This document shows, piece by piece, positions 48,883 through 58,501 of a DNA stretch of 64,000 bases (position 1 is its first letter; each line of letters opens with the position of its first letter). This DNA is from Tenebrio molitor (taxonomy: Eukaryota > Arthropoda > Insecta > Coleoptera > Tenebrionidae). The notes under the pieces are model-generated. The model saw nothing but the letters and a program-made list of their open reading frames with translations, made no database searches and was not told the origin of the DNA. A program made the translations under genes and the position numbers. The stretch lies in assembly GCF_963966145.1 (NCBI RefSeq), contig NC_091050.1:22134001-22198000 (forward strand), written 5' to 3'.

Positions 48883-50333
48883 CACTGCGCCAAAAAAGTT
48901 AGGGATATTGTCGAATTTTTTGAAATATTAAGAAAAATTTTAAAAAAAATCACAACAACGTCATCATGGTAGTTTTCTGTACCAAATCTGCGTAAAAGAA
49001 CTTCTTTTTTTGTTACACTTTTTACTGAATTCTTTTTTGATGAAATGTTGATCTTAACAGAATAATCATTTATCTCAATTTGTGTGTACTGTACGGTTGT
49101 ACCGTATTGTTTTTGCCAAATATGGAAAGAAGATCGCATTTAAGTGAATTTGAAATGAATAGGGCTATTGGAATGCTTGAAGGCGGTCCCGCCAAGCAGA
49201 AGTAGCTCAAAATTTCGGGGTTAGCCAGAGTATTGTAAGTAAACTGTGGAATCGGTTTGCTGAGACAAATTCTGGTAGATAACGGCCCAGAAGTGGAAGA
49301 CTGCGAAGTACAACAGCTCTACACGATCGTTATCTGCTTCTAACAAGAGAAGGCACCCTTTCTATCGAGCGTTACAAGTATGAAATGCCTTGCGACATGC
49401 TGGTGGACCAACAGTTCACGTTCAAACAGTAAAAAATCGATTAAAAGCATTTGGTTTAGTCAATTTTTGTCCATACATAGCACCTCTGTTAACACCAGCT
49501 GATCATGCAGCGTGTTTAGAGTGGAGAAGAAAACAAAAAAATTGGGTAGTGGAATGGGACTTTCTTCTGGTTGGGGATGAATCACGATTTGGTCTTCATA
49601 GCGATAGTGGTCGTGTACGCGGTTGGGGGAGATCAAATGAACGGTACTTACAACGATTTATGGAAACTAGAGCACCTTTTCGGGAGGGGTGTCTTATGGT
49701 GTATGTAGGCGTCTGTGTTGGAGGGCGCACTGATCTCTATGTTTGCCGAAGGACTATGACGGAAAACATGTATGGTAACGATATTGTTGACAATATTTTG
49801 CCACAATTTCAAGCTGATATTCGTAAAAACTTCGTATATGCGGACGAGCGTTATCGTCCGCACACAATAAGTTTTGGAAACGATAGATTTGCACGGAATT
49901 CAACATTTTTAGCTACCTGCACGATCTCCAGCCCTCAATCCATTGAACACGCCTTGGAATCTTCCTGGAAACGGTCTGACCGACCATTTGCCTTATCCAG
50001 AGAATATTCTGGAATTGAGTGAGTTGCTCCCTATTTTGTGGCAACAGATCCCCAGAAGGACATTGAGAACTTAATTCGAAGTATCCCACGTCGTATTCGA
50101 AAAGCTATACGGGTACGAAGACGAAGTACCCGTTATTAGAAATTAAAACAAAAATTATTTAATTTAATTTAATTTTAATTTTATTTAATTTCAAAAATTT
50201 GACTTTTTTTTTGGTTTCATTCTGTATTGATTTGGCTAAAAATGAATGGAATTAAACATTTGTATTGATTATGTTCCCTTTTCTTCATTTGCTGGTCACA
50301 AACAACAATATCCTTAACTTTTTTGGCGGAGTG
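48883..50333 (+). mobile_element. Complete Tc1-like transposon, 1451 bp
   Basis: Ends CACTGCGCCAAAAAAGTTAG with GGATATTGT and ACAATATCC with TTAACTTTTTTGGCGGAGTG are inverted copies of about 29 bp beside TA duplications (48881 and 50334). One transposase frame occupies most of the interior. Both ends and the full length are present, yet the coding region is broken, so it is non-autonomous now. Confidence 0.9.
49122..50139 (+). pseudogene. Tc1-family transposase pseudogene
   Basis: A DDE transposase that binds TIRs and inserts at TA. Readable start to end across frames: N-terminal HTH from MERRSHLSEFEMNRAIGMLE; second HTH with LWNRFAETNSGR (stop in place of the next residue) RPRSGRLRSTTA; longest open piece 49390-50022. 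The first DDE block is DFLLVGDESRFGL (about 49560-49600, aspartate kept). The second is at about 49840-49865, NFVYADERYRPHT, where the family has DNARPH. The third appears as SIEH near 49938, one frame away from NPL because of a base loss in NPIEH. The C-terminal helix LIRSIPRRIRKAIRVRR ends at TAG 50137. At least three frameshifts and one stop. Length if intact is about 340 residues, normal for Tc1. Confidence 0.9.
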
Positions 50334-50857
50334 TAGTTGCAGATCAATCGCTGCTGTAGATGATTTACACTATGGATTGATCTCTCCTAAATGATATGAG
50401 AAAGATTGTTCTTGAGAATCTGCAAGCAGCAAATATGTTGTATAAAAAGTAAGAGCGAACTTGATGGTTGTTGCCGTTATTAAGGGTCCATGTCCATCCA
50501 AGCTTAGATTATCAATATCGAATATTACGGGACACCATATCGTTTTATGTCAGGAGCGAAAAAATCATTGCAAAATTCTGTGTGGGAGATATATCAGTTT
50601 TTTCATGATGACAATATTTAGTGAAGTCCGCCAGTTATTGGCCGCTCCTGGGTAAAATGGAGAGCATGACAGTGTTGGCACACCTTGTCAACAACTTCAA
50701 CTGTGAATAGCATCAAATGAATGAGCTAAGGGAGATGAAGAAGATTAAAGATGATTTGCACGTTTAAAAGATTATTCAGTCAAAACCAATAACTCAAAAC
50801 ATATTTAGAATGAGCACTAGATGCTCCTGGTACTTAACCTTAAAATCGAAAGTATGA
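50334..50857. other. AT-rich DNA, nothing recognised
   Basis: No supported feature. Confidence 0.4.
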
Positions 50858-50957
50858 ATTCTTAGATACACGGCCTCCTTGATTTATAAGAGACTCGTCT
50901 ATTATAAGATAAGAGACGAGTCTTTTATGAATCTAGGAGGCCGTGCTTAGATAAATG
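50858..50957. repeat. Strong hairpin, about 42-bp stem
   Basis: TACACGGCCTCCTTGATTTA with TAAGAGACTCGTCT faces AGACGAGTCTTTTATGAATC with TAGGAGGCCGTGCTTA around a loop of about 13 bases. It lies about 200 bp beyond the stop codon of the channel gene on its downstream side, so it would be in a long 3' UTR or read-through transcript. It shares CTCG...CGAG with the other hairpins but the tip is AT-rich. A microRNA-like precursor is possible; a foldback relic is likelier. Confidence 0.6.
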
Positions 50958-51097
50958 AACTGACATTTAGGATTTTAAAACTTCAAGGCATGACTTTTCG
51001 AATGACAAATAACTTTGGGACATGGGGTCCGTACAATATGGCTGTTACGAAATTTCGCTTATTTGAAATGTATAGACATTTAGGTAGTACATACATA

Positions 51098-51103
51098 TTT
51101 AAT
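51098..51103 (-). terminator. Possible polyadenylation signal (ATTAAA)
   Basis: ATTAAA on the minus strand, about 60 bases after the stop codon of the channel gene. It is the second most common animal signal; in DNA this AT-rich it could be chance. Confidence 0.3.
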
Positions 51104-51163
51104 TATGTAAAATATAACAAATATCTAGTACAAAGTGTTACAAAATACGTAAATATAAAAAGA

Positions 51164-52843
51164 TCAATGCGATAATTCCATAAAAGTTTTGGCATGTACA
51201 TCCTCAAACATTTGTGTGATTTCCAGTCTTTCATTGGCTACTTCTTCCAACATACTGAACAATTGTGAACTCGTTTTGAAAATACTTCTGAATACTTTTC
51301 TGTCCAATTTGTACACTTCGCAAATTTCAAGAGCGATAATATTGGCTGTTCTTCTCTTGTCCTTAAATACCAACGAAATCTCACCGAAATAGGCACCATC
51401 TTGAAGATGGCAAACTTCCTTTCCCGATGGTGTCCAAACGCCTACGGTTCCACTACCTAGAAAGTACATGCAATCTCCCACAGAACCAGCTTTGATTATA
51501 ATATCGTTCGGCAAATATATCTCAGGTTTTAGATTGATGACAACTTGTTGAAGGAGATATGACGGTAAATTAGCTAGAAACGATACATTTTGCACCATCT
51601 TGCTGCAGACACTCAGATTCATGTCTCCCTTGAGCCGCTCTGACAGCAAATTATTTATGCTTTTCTCCGGAAAGAACTTCCTGGAGTATTTGTAATCGTA
51701 GAATTGTAAAATCCTGAGCTGCATTTTCAACGGCAGTTGTCTTTGGCTCATGTAAGCTTGTACTTGACTGATGGTCTCGTAGTATTTAACTTCAAGAGTA
51801 TTCTTCTTGAGTGCATCATTTAGCATTACAACTGCGACGAAGAAAATATAAAATTTTCCAAAAATAAATGTAATAATTGCCACCATTCTCTCTTCCCACA
51901 GTATCGCTTCTTTCTCTTGAAATATGATGCAAAGCAATGCTCCTGCTGCGCGATAAAAGCAAATAATGTATCTTGACATAAAGTTCAAATCCGGAAGATC
52001 GGCTGTTTCCACCCATGATTCTGCAGCCACTTCTCCATACAAGAACAAACGTATCTGAGGAATCACATACAGGAAGCAAGCGAACCAGTGAAACACAAGT
52101 AAATGAACCAGACAGAATCGTACTCTTTGAACTGTAACACTTCTTATGTTCAAAAGTTCAATGGTTCGAGAAGAATAAGCAAATAAAGTTGGAATTCTTA
52201 TAATTCTCAAAAGTCCCACAATGGATAAGATTCGCTGGGTGTCATGATCTCCCATAAAAAAGTCAATGGGAAGTGAGCATAACACATCGGAAAAGAAGTA
52301 AAAGCTCAAGACGTAGTTCTTTACTATTTTGATTGGTCTCATCACAACTCTTCGCCGACCTTCTACAGCATACCCAGTGCAAAATGTCATACCAATATCA
52401 ACCAAGCCAATTAACCGTAATATCAACGTAAATTCATCTTTTTCGGCCTCCAGTCGTTCTTCGTGAGACAGTAATGTATCTATATGTGAATGAAAGAGAT
52501 CGAATGCTGCCTCAGCTGGCATGTAGAAGATGACAACGAACCAAATTACAGTCATCCACATCTCGTAGTAGGAACGAAATTCACTAAAGGGGTGAATAAT
52601 CCACGATTCTGAGCGAATATGTTCACGCTTAATCCGGAAGATTTCGGCTTTACTTCTGAAAAAGTTCAAACTTTGGGGATTATATTCCGATATCAGGGTG
52701 CTCTTCCTCAACGCTCGTTTAAATCTTTGAAAATATGATGCATTTGTCCCTAGGGGAGGGAGAAAACTCATTGACCCTCTGCGCTTCAAAGAGCATCTGT
52801 GGCTTTCGTATTCTACTTTGCGTAGACGTAGGAGACAACCCAT
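51164..52843 (-). CDS. HCN/CNG-type ion channel with non-canonical pore, single exon
   Basis: A six-transmembrane, cyclic-nucleotide-regulated cation channel subunit of 559 residues in the plasma membrane. The order is as in HCN and EAG channels. The N-terminal HCN-like segment (about 50-95, IHPFSEFRSYYEMWM) leads into S1 (95-118), S2 (138-158), S3 (175-194) and S4 (203-242, only spaced arginines R204, R213, R216, R226, R234, R240, R242). S5 is about 243-268, the pore about 290-312 and S6 318-343. The C-linker is about 345-415 (MSQRQLPLKMQLRILQFYDY) and the cyclic-nucleotide-binding domain 425-530. The phosphate-binding cassette is kept: F486-G-E-I-S and R497-R-T-A500. The selectivity filter is not: where HCN has CIGYG this protein has C305-I-I-F-Q. 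S4 carries fewer charges than HCN. The first ATG at 52843 is used; M24 (MSFLPP) is an alternative. No introns, no poly-A tract or flanking direct repeat, so a retrocopy is possible but unproven. Insects have several such divergent HCN-like genes. The function may be a non-selective channel or an auxiliary subunit; expression is unknown. Confidence 0.9.
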   Translation of the reverse strand: MGCLLRLRKVEYESHRCSLKRRGSMSFLPPLGTNASYFQRFKRALRKSTLISEYNPQSLNFFRSKAEIFRIKREHIRSESWIIHPFSEFRSYYEMWMTVIWFVVIFYMPAEAAFDLFHSHIDTLLSHEERLEAEKDEFTLILRLIGLVDIGMTFCTGYAVEGRRRVVMRPIKIVKNYVLSFYFFSDVLCSLPIDFFMGDHDTQRILSIVGLLRIIRIPTLFAYSSRTIELLNIRSVTVQRVRFCLVHLLVFHWFACFLYVIPQIRLFLYGEVAAESWVETADLPDLNFMSRYIICFYRAAGALLCIIFQEKEAILWEERMVAIITFIFGKFYIFFVAVVMLNDALKKNTLEVKYYETISQVQAYMSQRQLPLKMQLRILQFYDYKYSRKFFPEKSINNLLSERLKGDMNLSVCSKMVQNVSFLANLPSYLLQQVVINLKPEIYLPNDIIIKAGSVGDCMYFLGSGTVGVWTPSGKEVCHLQDGAYFGEISLVFKDKRRTANIIALEICEVYKLDRKVFRSIFKTSSQLFSMLEEVANERLEITQMFEDVHAKTFMELSH

Positions 52844-53119
52844 TTTCTTGGACGATATTTGCTAAAAACGCTAATTTGAATGTGACGTTTGTTTTGCAAA
52901 ATGATTACTCAATTTACAATGGTGCCGTCTTGATTTTTTTTTTATTTCATTTTCCCAAAATGTGTATTTTAGTAAAAGAATGAAATGTTTAAAATTTGAA
53001 ACATGTAATTCTAAAATAAAAACAAAATTTGTAACGAATCGAATTGTCTTTGTTTCGTGTACACTCGATTACACGTCGAGAAACGCTTCCAATCAAATGA
53101 TTAATACTGTCCTAAGGTA
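52844..53119. other. Sequence upstream of the channel gene
   Basis: The channel promoter should lie here if the gene is live. I see no clear TATA box or TCAGT initiator on the minus strand. Confidence 0.3.
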
Positions 53120-53420
53120 GCTCATGATATGTTCGATTGGGGACAGATCGGGAGACCGAGCAAGCCATGAGGTTCACCCTCCTTCGATCATCGTCAAGCC
53201 ACAAACGAAAACAGCACTCGTTACTGAACACCATTCTTGTCTAGACGAGAGGAAAGCAGTCCAAAAGTCCTTATTCGGCGATCTACGAATGACATCGAGA
53301 TTGAGCGTCCTATAAGTTCCCTCCACTCGTTTCCAACAGTCCGTGTGGTGGATAATCTGTCTCTTTGGCAAATTTCTAAGACGAAGTTTTTGACGATGTA
53401 AAGTTTTACGTTGAGCTCCA
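53120..53420 (-). pseudogene. Tc1-family transposase fragment
   Basis: In minus-strand order: MVFSNECCFRLWLDDDRRRV (about 53235-53175), the first catalytic block, normally VLFSDESRFCLW, with aspartate changed to asparagine; then after a deletion LARSPDLSPIEHIM (about 53165-53125), the third catalytic block. The middle third, with the second aspartate, is gone. Upstream frames to about 53420 are too worn to read. Different family from the Tc1 at 48883. Confidence 0.65.
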
Positions 53421-54819
53421 GGTCCATGGTGGAGATCATGAACTCCTTCAGAAGATCATCTGGACTAACATCATAAAACCGTTAGCACGCTACGTCCTAC
53501 ACGGTTATTTTCTTGTTGCACTCTAGGCACTTTGCAAAACACTAGCGAAAACAAAACTGAAATATTTTAGACAGTTTTTAATAAATTATTTTTTTGCAAG
53601 TAAAAACCCAGTTAGACATTTTTTTTAAAGAAAAGTGTTTACAAAAACAATATCGAAAGTATGTACAATATAAATACCTATTTGTAAAAATTAAACACCA
53701 CATTTAATCTAAATAATACTGCGATCTCACAAATATGGCCAATTTTCGATATCTTGCTTCGCGTTAGAGAAATCGAAACAAGTTATCAAAAACGTCAATT
53801 TTGACCTCCTTGTACCGAGTCTCCATGCAAACTTATCTATTTTATCGGGTACAGTTGTTCTTTCCTTTCTAGCTTGTTCATTTCTGGAAACATTGAACAT
53901 TATATGTATGTGATTTAAGTTTTTGCTTCTTCTTCGGCTCTACGATTTCTTGGTGGGATTGTTGAGGTTGTTGTTTATCCAATTTAGATTTTATAGTGCC
54001 AATTTTTGTGGCCAATCTCTTTTGAGACTATCAAGAGAATTGGCAGATTCACCACGAAGATCAGATATTAGACATTTCATATCACAAAACCAGCACTGGG
54101 ATTTGATAGTCGTAATGTCACCACCCCCATTGGCTACTAACGTTGCTGAAGAACGTCTCATACTGCTACCTGTGCAGGACTCCGCATCTAATTTCAGTAA
54201 GGAACGTATTCTCAACAATGTGTTAATTCCAAAGGATTGCACCGTACATTTTTCATTTAAAGATTGCAAAAATATCCGTGGTGGAAACTATTACGTTTAG
54301 AGCGTATAAGGTACTTCGTACGGATGTCAACAGACGGCCTAACGCGCTTTCGGACAGGCACGCTGGGCGCTGGGGTGCTGGGGGTATCCCCAAAAGCAAA
54401 TACCAGATGTCAGCAGTATTAACAGAGGATCCTTCTTTCATAATTGCGACACTGAGAGAAACATTTGTATCTGGTATAAAAACAACAGATGTGACCCTTT
54501 ATCTTGTAGACCCTCAATATTGAGATTCATCAACAAGTTATATCCGTAAACCCCAGCAACGCCCGTTATTAGGGCAACCTATATGAAGATTTAAATATGT
54601 AAATATCCAATCACACGAAATAAGGAAATATTCACCTTTATCATCAAATATTCTTCATGGGGTAGCCGCTTCAAACATTGTTCGATATCTTCTCTCTCGA
54701 CAATCTTTGCATTTCTCAGTTTGTACGTTCTGGATTCGCTTTTCAAATAAGCAGCCGGCTACCATATTTTGAAACATCTATGTTTTTATGCACTTTCAAA
54801 AACATTTTATTACATAATT
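53421..54819. other. No recognised gene; open frame 53923-54300
   Basis: The plus frame (125 codons) includes EERLILLPVQDSASNFSKER and the minus strand 53991-54269 is also open (92 codons, with CWFCDMKC). Neither has a motif I can name. It may be old transposon debris, since both sides are transposase fragments. 53421-53900 is AT-rich and blank. Confidence 0.3.
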
Positions 54820-55014
54820 ATGACAAATGACAACATTGTGGAAGGGAATTTAATTGCACATATTAGAAGGACTGTGGATAGATTTGTGGCAAGTGGAAGT
54901 GTTGAAAAAGGTAAAGTATGGGAAGACCGCCAGTGAATGAAGAAATTGTCGAAGATTTACACCAACGAATGGAACAAGGCCCAAAAAAATACCTCAGGAA
55001 GTTATCACTTCAGG
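54820..55014 (+). pseudogene. Transposase N-terminal HTH fragment
   Basis: Reads IAHIRRTVDRFVASGSVEKG from about 54856, then after a one-base shift GRPPVNEEIVEDLHQRMEQG and PKKYLRKLSLQ. This is the paired helix-turn-helix of the insect Tc1/mariner-type family also represented at 36080. It stops at about 55014; the catalytic domain is not present. Confidence 0.7.
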
Positions 55015-55255
55015 TTAGCGTACCACTCTCTAGTTTTAATTAGCACAAATCTTCATTGTAAGGTGTATGCAGAAGTTAGGTTTTGATAGTTTATAATAAA
55101 AATGTGAATTGTTAGTCCAATGTGAAAGAGATCATAAAAAAAAAAATTGTTACACAGTCTAGGACTGGTTTACAAATCTATGAGGGGCATGATGACCAAC
55201 TCAGTAGACCGGGACCAATGGCTTAACGTGACTTCCGAATCACGAGACAGAATAA
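55015..55255. other. Spacer, nothing recognised
   Basis: Between the transposase fragment and the family A MITE. Confidence 0.4.
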
Positions 55256-55319
55256 CGGGTGTTTTTTAAAATTTGGCGTCGAAGTAGGCGTTGAACTGTC
55301 GATTGTGAACGCACTATAC

Positions 55320-56236
55320 CAAGGCGATCTCTATTTTAACAGGCCAGGACACTGGCTGTGTTGCCAAATTTCTTAGTGGGCCATTCCATAGCATCCTGAG
55401 TTTCAAAAATATTGGCACTTCCATAGAAAGGCGGTTCATTCAAAAATAATTTTGACAAGACAATTAATTTCAGTAATTGAAAAACTAAACATGCCACACA
55501 AATGTTGCGTACCTAATTGCAAGTCAAATTATGCTTCAAGCAAGTCTTCCTACTCGTACGTTAGCGTTTTCAAATTCCCATCGAAGAAGATTAGAATGCA
55601 AGAATGGATGCGGATTTTGGAACTAGAAAACTGGCGCGTAAGGTCTTTGTTGCTCGTTCTATTAGGTCAAAAATCCATTTTAAATAATAAACCTGTATTA
55701 GTGGTAGGGTCCATACACTCGAGTGGGTAGCTTTTGCAGTTCTTATTTATTTTAAACAATTCATACTGCACCTTTATTAGTTTTTAATGGTGTCTGTGTA
55801 CGACTTTAGAAAAAAATCTTGTCCTGATCTGTACAGTGCACAGGTGGCATGCGTTGGAATTTGCACTGGAGCTAATGCAATCACGGTGAACTAAAAAAAC
55901 TTCTATCTTCATTTTGGATAGGATACTTGTTTAGAATACAGGACTCTATGAAATTTTACTAACAATAGCTATTTTATAAAACAGGATACACATAATTACC
56001 TTGATTTGGACACTTGATATACCTACTTTGACTGAAGTAAAATTGCAATACGGGAATTAGAAAAATCTTTCACTGACAGCTGACAATGACAAAATAGTGA
56101 GTGATCGCAAAACTTCAAGACTATGTAGTAACTTTTTTAAAGGTTGGCGAAGCAACGTTGCCAGACGTTAGTGGGCCATTCCACAGACCACTTTCTGAAG
56201 TCAGTATCACGGCCTGTTAAAGTAGAGACCGCCTTG
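55320..56236 (+). mobile_element. P-superfamily element with THAP frame, 917 bp
   Basis: Ends CAAGGCGATCTCTATTTTAA with CAGGCC and GGCCTG with TTAAAGTAGAGACCGCCTTG are inverted copies of 26 bp. The perfect 7-bp direct repeat ACTATAC flanks it at 55313-55319 and 56237-56243; the unoccupied site is visible in MITE family A copy 2. Inside the ends, TTAGTGGGCCATTCCA occurs at 55373 and again at 56168 in the same orientation. It encodes only a THAP-like segment and no DDE or GTPase part, so it is an internally deleted, non-autonomous P relative. Confidence 0.8.
55491..55730 (+). pseudogene. THAP zinc-finger N-terminus, truncated
   Basis: MPHKCCVPNCKSNYASS followed by VFKFPSKKIRMQEWMRILEL and ENW is the start of a THAP domain, a C2CH DNA-binding finger that P-element transposases and many host proteins use. 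The C..C pair and the invariant tryptophan are present; the later C..H pair is missing, since the frame runs into unrelated sequence (VRSLLLVLLGQ). Another frame just after ENW reads KVFVARSIRSKIHF, where the family has C..HF, suggesting a frameshift near 55635. In its element it would bind the terminal repeats. No intact product is expected. Confidence 0.7.
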
Positions 56237-56356
56237 ACTATACAGGTTACGGATCACGGATCAGCTGTTTAAATCTTACGCTTTTACACGAGTGGTGCGA
56301 TCTCAATCGACTCTCCAACGCCTACTTCGACGCCAAATTAAAAAAAAACACTCTTT

Positions 56357-56460
56357 ATAGCCTTTTTTCTTATTATTTTAAATTTCGCCCTGGGTCGGAA
56401 TCGAACCCGCGACCCTCGCGTCCCTGAGCCGAAACGGACTCCTTTAGGCTATATTCTGTA
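56357..56460 (-). repeat. tRNA-derived SINE head
   Basis: On the minus strand the pol III A box TAGCCTAAAGGAG (56451-56439) and a perfect B box GGTTCGATTCC (56407-56397) lie about 32 bp apart, followed by GACCCAGGGCG. The cloverleaf does not close (the T stem has mismatches and there is no acceptor stem), so it is a SINE promoter rather than a tRNA gene. The tail seems to be the short AAATTTAAAATAATAAG at 56390-56373. It lies between the family A MITE and the next P element. Confidence 0.6.
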
Positions 56461-56534
56461 ATTAAAGAGAGATAAAATGGCATGTGGTGTGGCCTGTACC
56501 ATGACCAACTTCATTCATATTCGCTTCGCTTCTA

Positions 56535-57187
56535 CAGTATGTCCCCAGATTGAGTTTACAAGAGGAAAAAAATTTTATTTTTGATTTTACGCAAAAACTT
56601 TAGAGGAATAACATTTTTTGCTTCATCTGAAACCCCCATTTCCGTTATTAAAATCTCAGTATTGATACACTGTATTCTTAAATTAACATTTTTTGTTCAA
56701 ATTTGGACTTAGAATTAATTTTTATGTTATAAATTTTATTACAATTGGCCTGGTTTTTTGACAAACAACTTATTACGGTTGCAAAATGTTGTCTTTAGAA
56801 CAAAGAATTTATTTAATCCAATGTTGGACCGGTTTTTGTCACATAATTACAAAATTTAATGAAAAATTTCCCAACAGATGTATCAGGCATGGGTGTTCAG
56901 AAGCTTAAACTTCGATACAGGGTTGAATGATATACAGAAAACGGCGCATACTTAATAGAATAGTTTTATATTCAATTATCATTTGATTTTTTCAAAAAAA
57001 AGGAAAATATTTTTTCTGCATTTTCTTTCATTTTAATGTTAAGTCTTCCTCTGTGTTGAAAAAGACTTTTTAATAACAGAAATGGGGATTTGAGATGAAG
57101 CAAAAAATGTTATTCCTCTGAAGTTTTTGCGTAAAATCAAAAATAAAAATGTTTTCCCTCTTGTAAACTCAATCCGGGGACATATTG
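56535..57187. mobile_element. MITE inside the P-element terminal repeat, 653 bp
   Basis: CAGTATGTCCCCAGATTGAG and CTCAATCCGGGGACATATTG are inverted, with arms of about 120 bp (for example CGCAAAAACTTTAGAGGAAT and ATTCCTCTGAAGTTTTTGCG). TA lies on both sides. The uninterrupted site CTTCTATATGGCC is preserved in the opposite end of the P element, which proves the insertion and its TA duplication. Confidence 0.9.
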
Positions 57188-57336
57188 TATATGGCCGTCT
57201 CAATTTAGCAAAAATTTGTTCCCGCAAAGTAGTCCATGAAACGTACATCATGTGTCGCCATCTTCCGTCAAGTTGACAACTTATTCATTCTAAAGTTTAA
57301 ATAAATTCGGGACTGTTTAGTTGTTTTTTTAACAAA

Positions 57337-58501
57337 ATGGGCAGAAAGTGTTTTATTTGTGGAAATTTGAAGCCTTTTTCCAATTTCCAAGCGATTCTGA
57401 TCAGAGAAACAAATGCCTAAAGTCTCTTAAAAGATCTTGTAGTATTTTTTGAATAATAAAATTTCTTATAGAAGGTAGTTTATTAAATGGTATTATAGAT
57501 CTCAACAAAATTACAGATCATCTTCAAAAAAAGTGACACTCACTAAAGATGCTGTCCCATTCGTATTTGTAGGAATTCAGATCCAAAATATGTATAAAGT
57601 TCATTCACGTTGGATTTTCTTCATCAAGGTCAAATTATTTAATTTTTTGGCAGTGTGATATTTACTTCAATAATATTTTAGTTGTGTATGTCGCCAATAC
57701 GGGCTAATAAAGTAACCATGTCATGCGTAGACTGTAGAGGTTAGGTCGAGATAGGTATTTTTCAGTTCTTGGCCACATTTAATTAACGCAATTTTCAAAT
57801 TAGCTGTTAATAAAACCTTCTTTTTTCTTTCCGCCATGGTAAAATTAACCAGGCATAGGATAGGAATAGAATTTTATGAAAAAAATATGTGACTTTATTC
57901 ACATGTCAAACTAAGATTCAAAATTAAAAACATCAAATCGCTCTAACATAATAATGTGGAAATTACTAGGAAAAGAGGTGCAGGTTTGCAACATGACAAC
58001 AATTTGACAGGGAAAATCCAACGTGAATGAACTTTACAACATGCAAAATGTTTTCTTTGGTTATTTTAGAACCCTGTTGTTGTTTGTACGAATTCATATC
58101 CTGACCCAGTCCCTAGATGAAAATGAAGCTGCTTCTTCCCTGCAAAACAATACATATACAATACAAATTTGGCAAAGTGATCTTTTATGTCACTTTTATC
58201 CACCATCATACTAGGATCTTTGTTAAGATTAATAGCCCTTCAAAATCGGAGTCAATTGCTGTATCCCAGTGATTCATTTGTAGGCATTATTGAGAATTGC
58301 GAATATAGTACAAAAACTGTTAGGTACCATTTCTACAATATGAGAAACCATGTACTCATTTGCATGACTTGCTGTACTCGTATGATCACCTCCTTCAAAA
58401 TTCAGCGTTTTCCTGTGCAGACCACAAAGCTGCAGTATGTAATGTTATTATTAAAACAGCTGCGAAACCAGTCAGTCCTGAGTAATATTTTTGTAGAATA
58501 A
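57337..58501 (+). pseudogene. P-element-type THAP transposase pseudogene
   Basis: P transposases are GTP-dependent DNA transposases with an N-terminal THAP finger. The ATG at 57337 (context AACAAAATGG) gives MGRKCFICGN, then after a frameshift FFQFPSDSDQRNKCLKSLKR: the C..C pair and the FPSD..R...W/L region of a THAP domain. KVTLTKDAVPFVF at about 57530 matches the LKxDAVPTIF segment just after THAP domains. The catalytic middle is unreadable. The frame 58187-58501 contains NRSQLLYPSDSFVGIIENCE, resembling the GGLxxPSD.....CE block near the C-terminus of P transposases. Multiple stops exist. The span (about 1.16 kb) is much less than the 2.3 kb needed for a full-length protein. Confidence 0.65.

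Larger units (their letters stand above)
55256..56354. mobile_element. MITE family A, copy 4, split by a P element
   Basis: The left part (55256-55319) starts CGGGTGTTTTTTAAAATTTG and includes GTAGGCGTTGAACTGTCGAT. The right part (56244-56354) has ACGGATCACGGATCAGCTG and ends with a worn AAAACACTCT. Rejoined at the 7-bp duplication it follows copy 2. The insertion accounts for 924 bp. Confidence 0.85.

Noticed and set aside
51816..52079. Second minus frame inside the channel gene
   Set aside because: It is a shadow of the 559-codon channel frame with no motif of its own.
53923..54300. 125-codon plus frame as a gene
   Set aside because: The opposite strand is open too, and the product has no recognisable motif; surrounding DNA is transposon debris.
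56380..56455. A tRNA gene on the minus strand
   Set aside because: A and B boxes are good but the acceptor and T stems do not pair, so it is called a SINE head instead.
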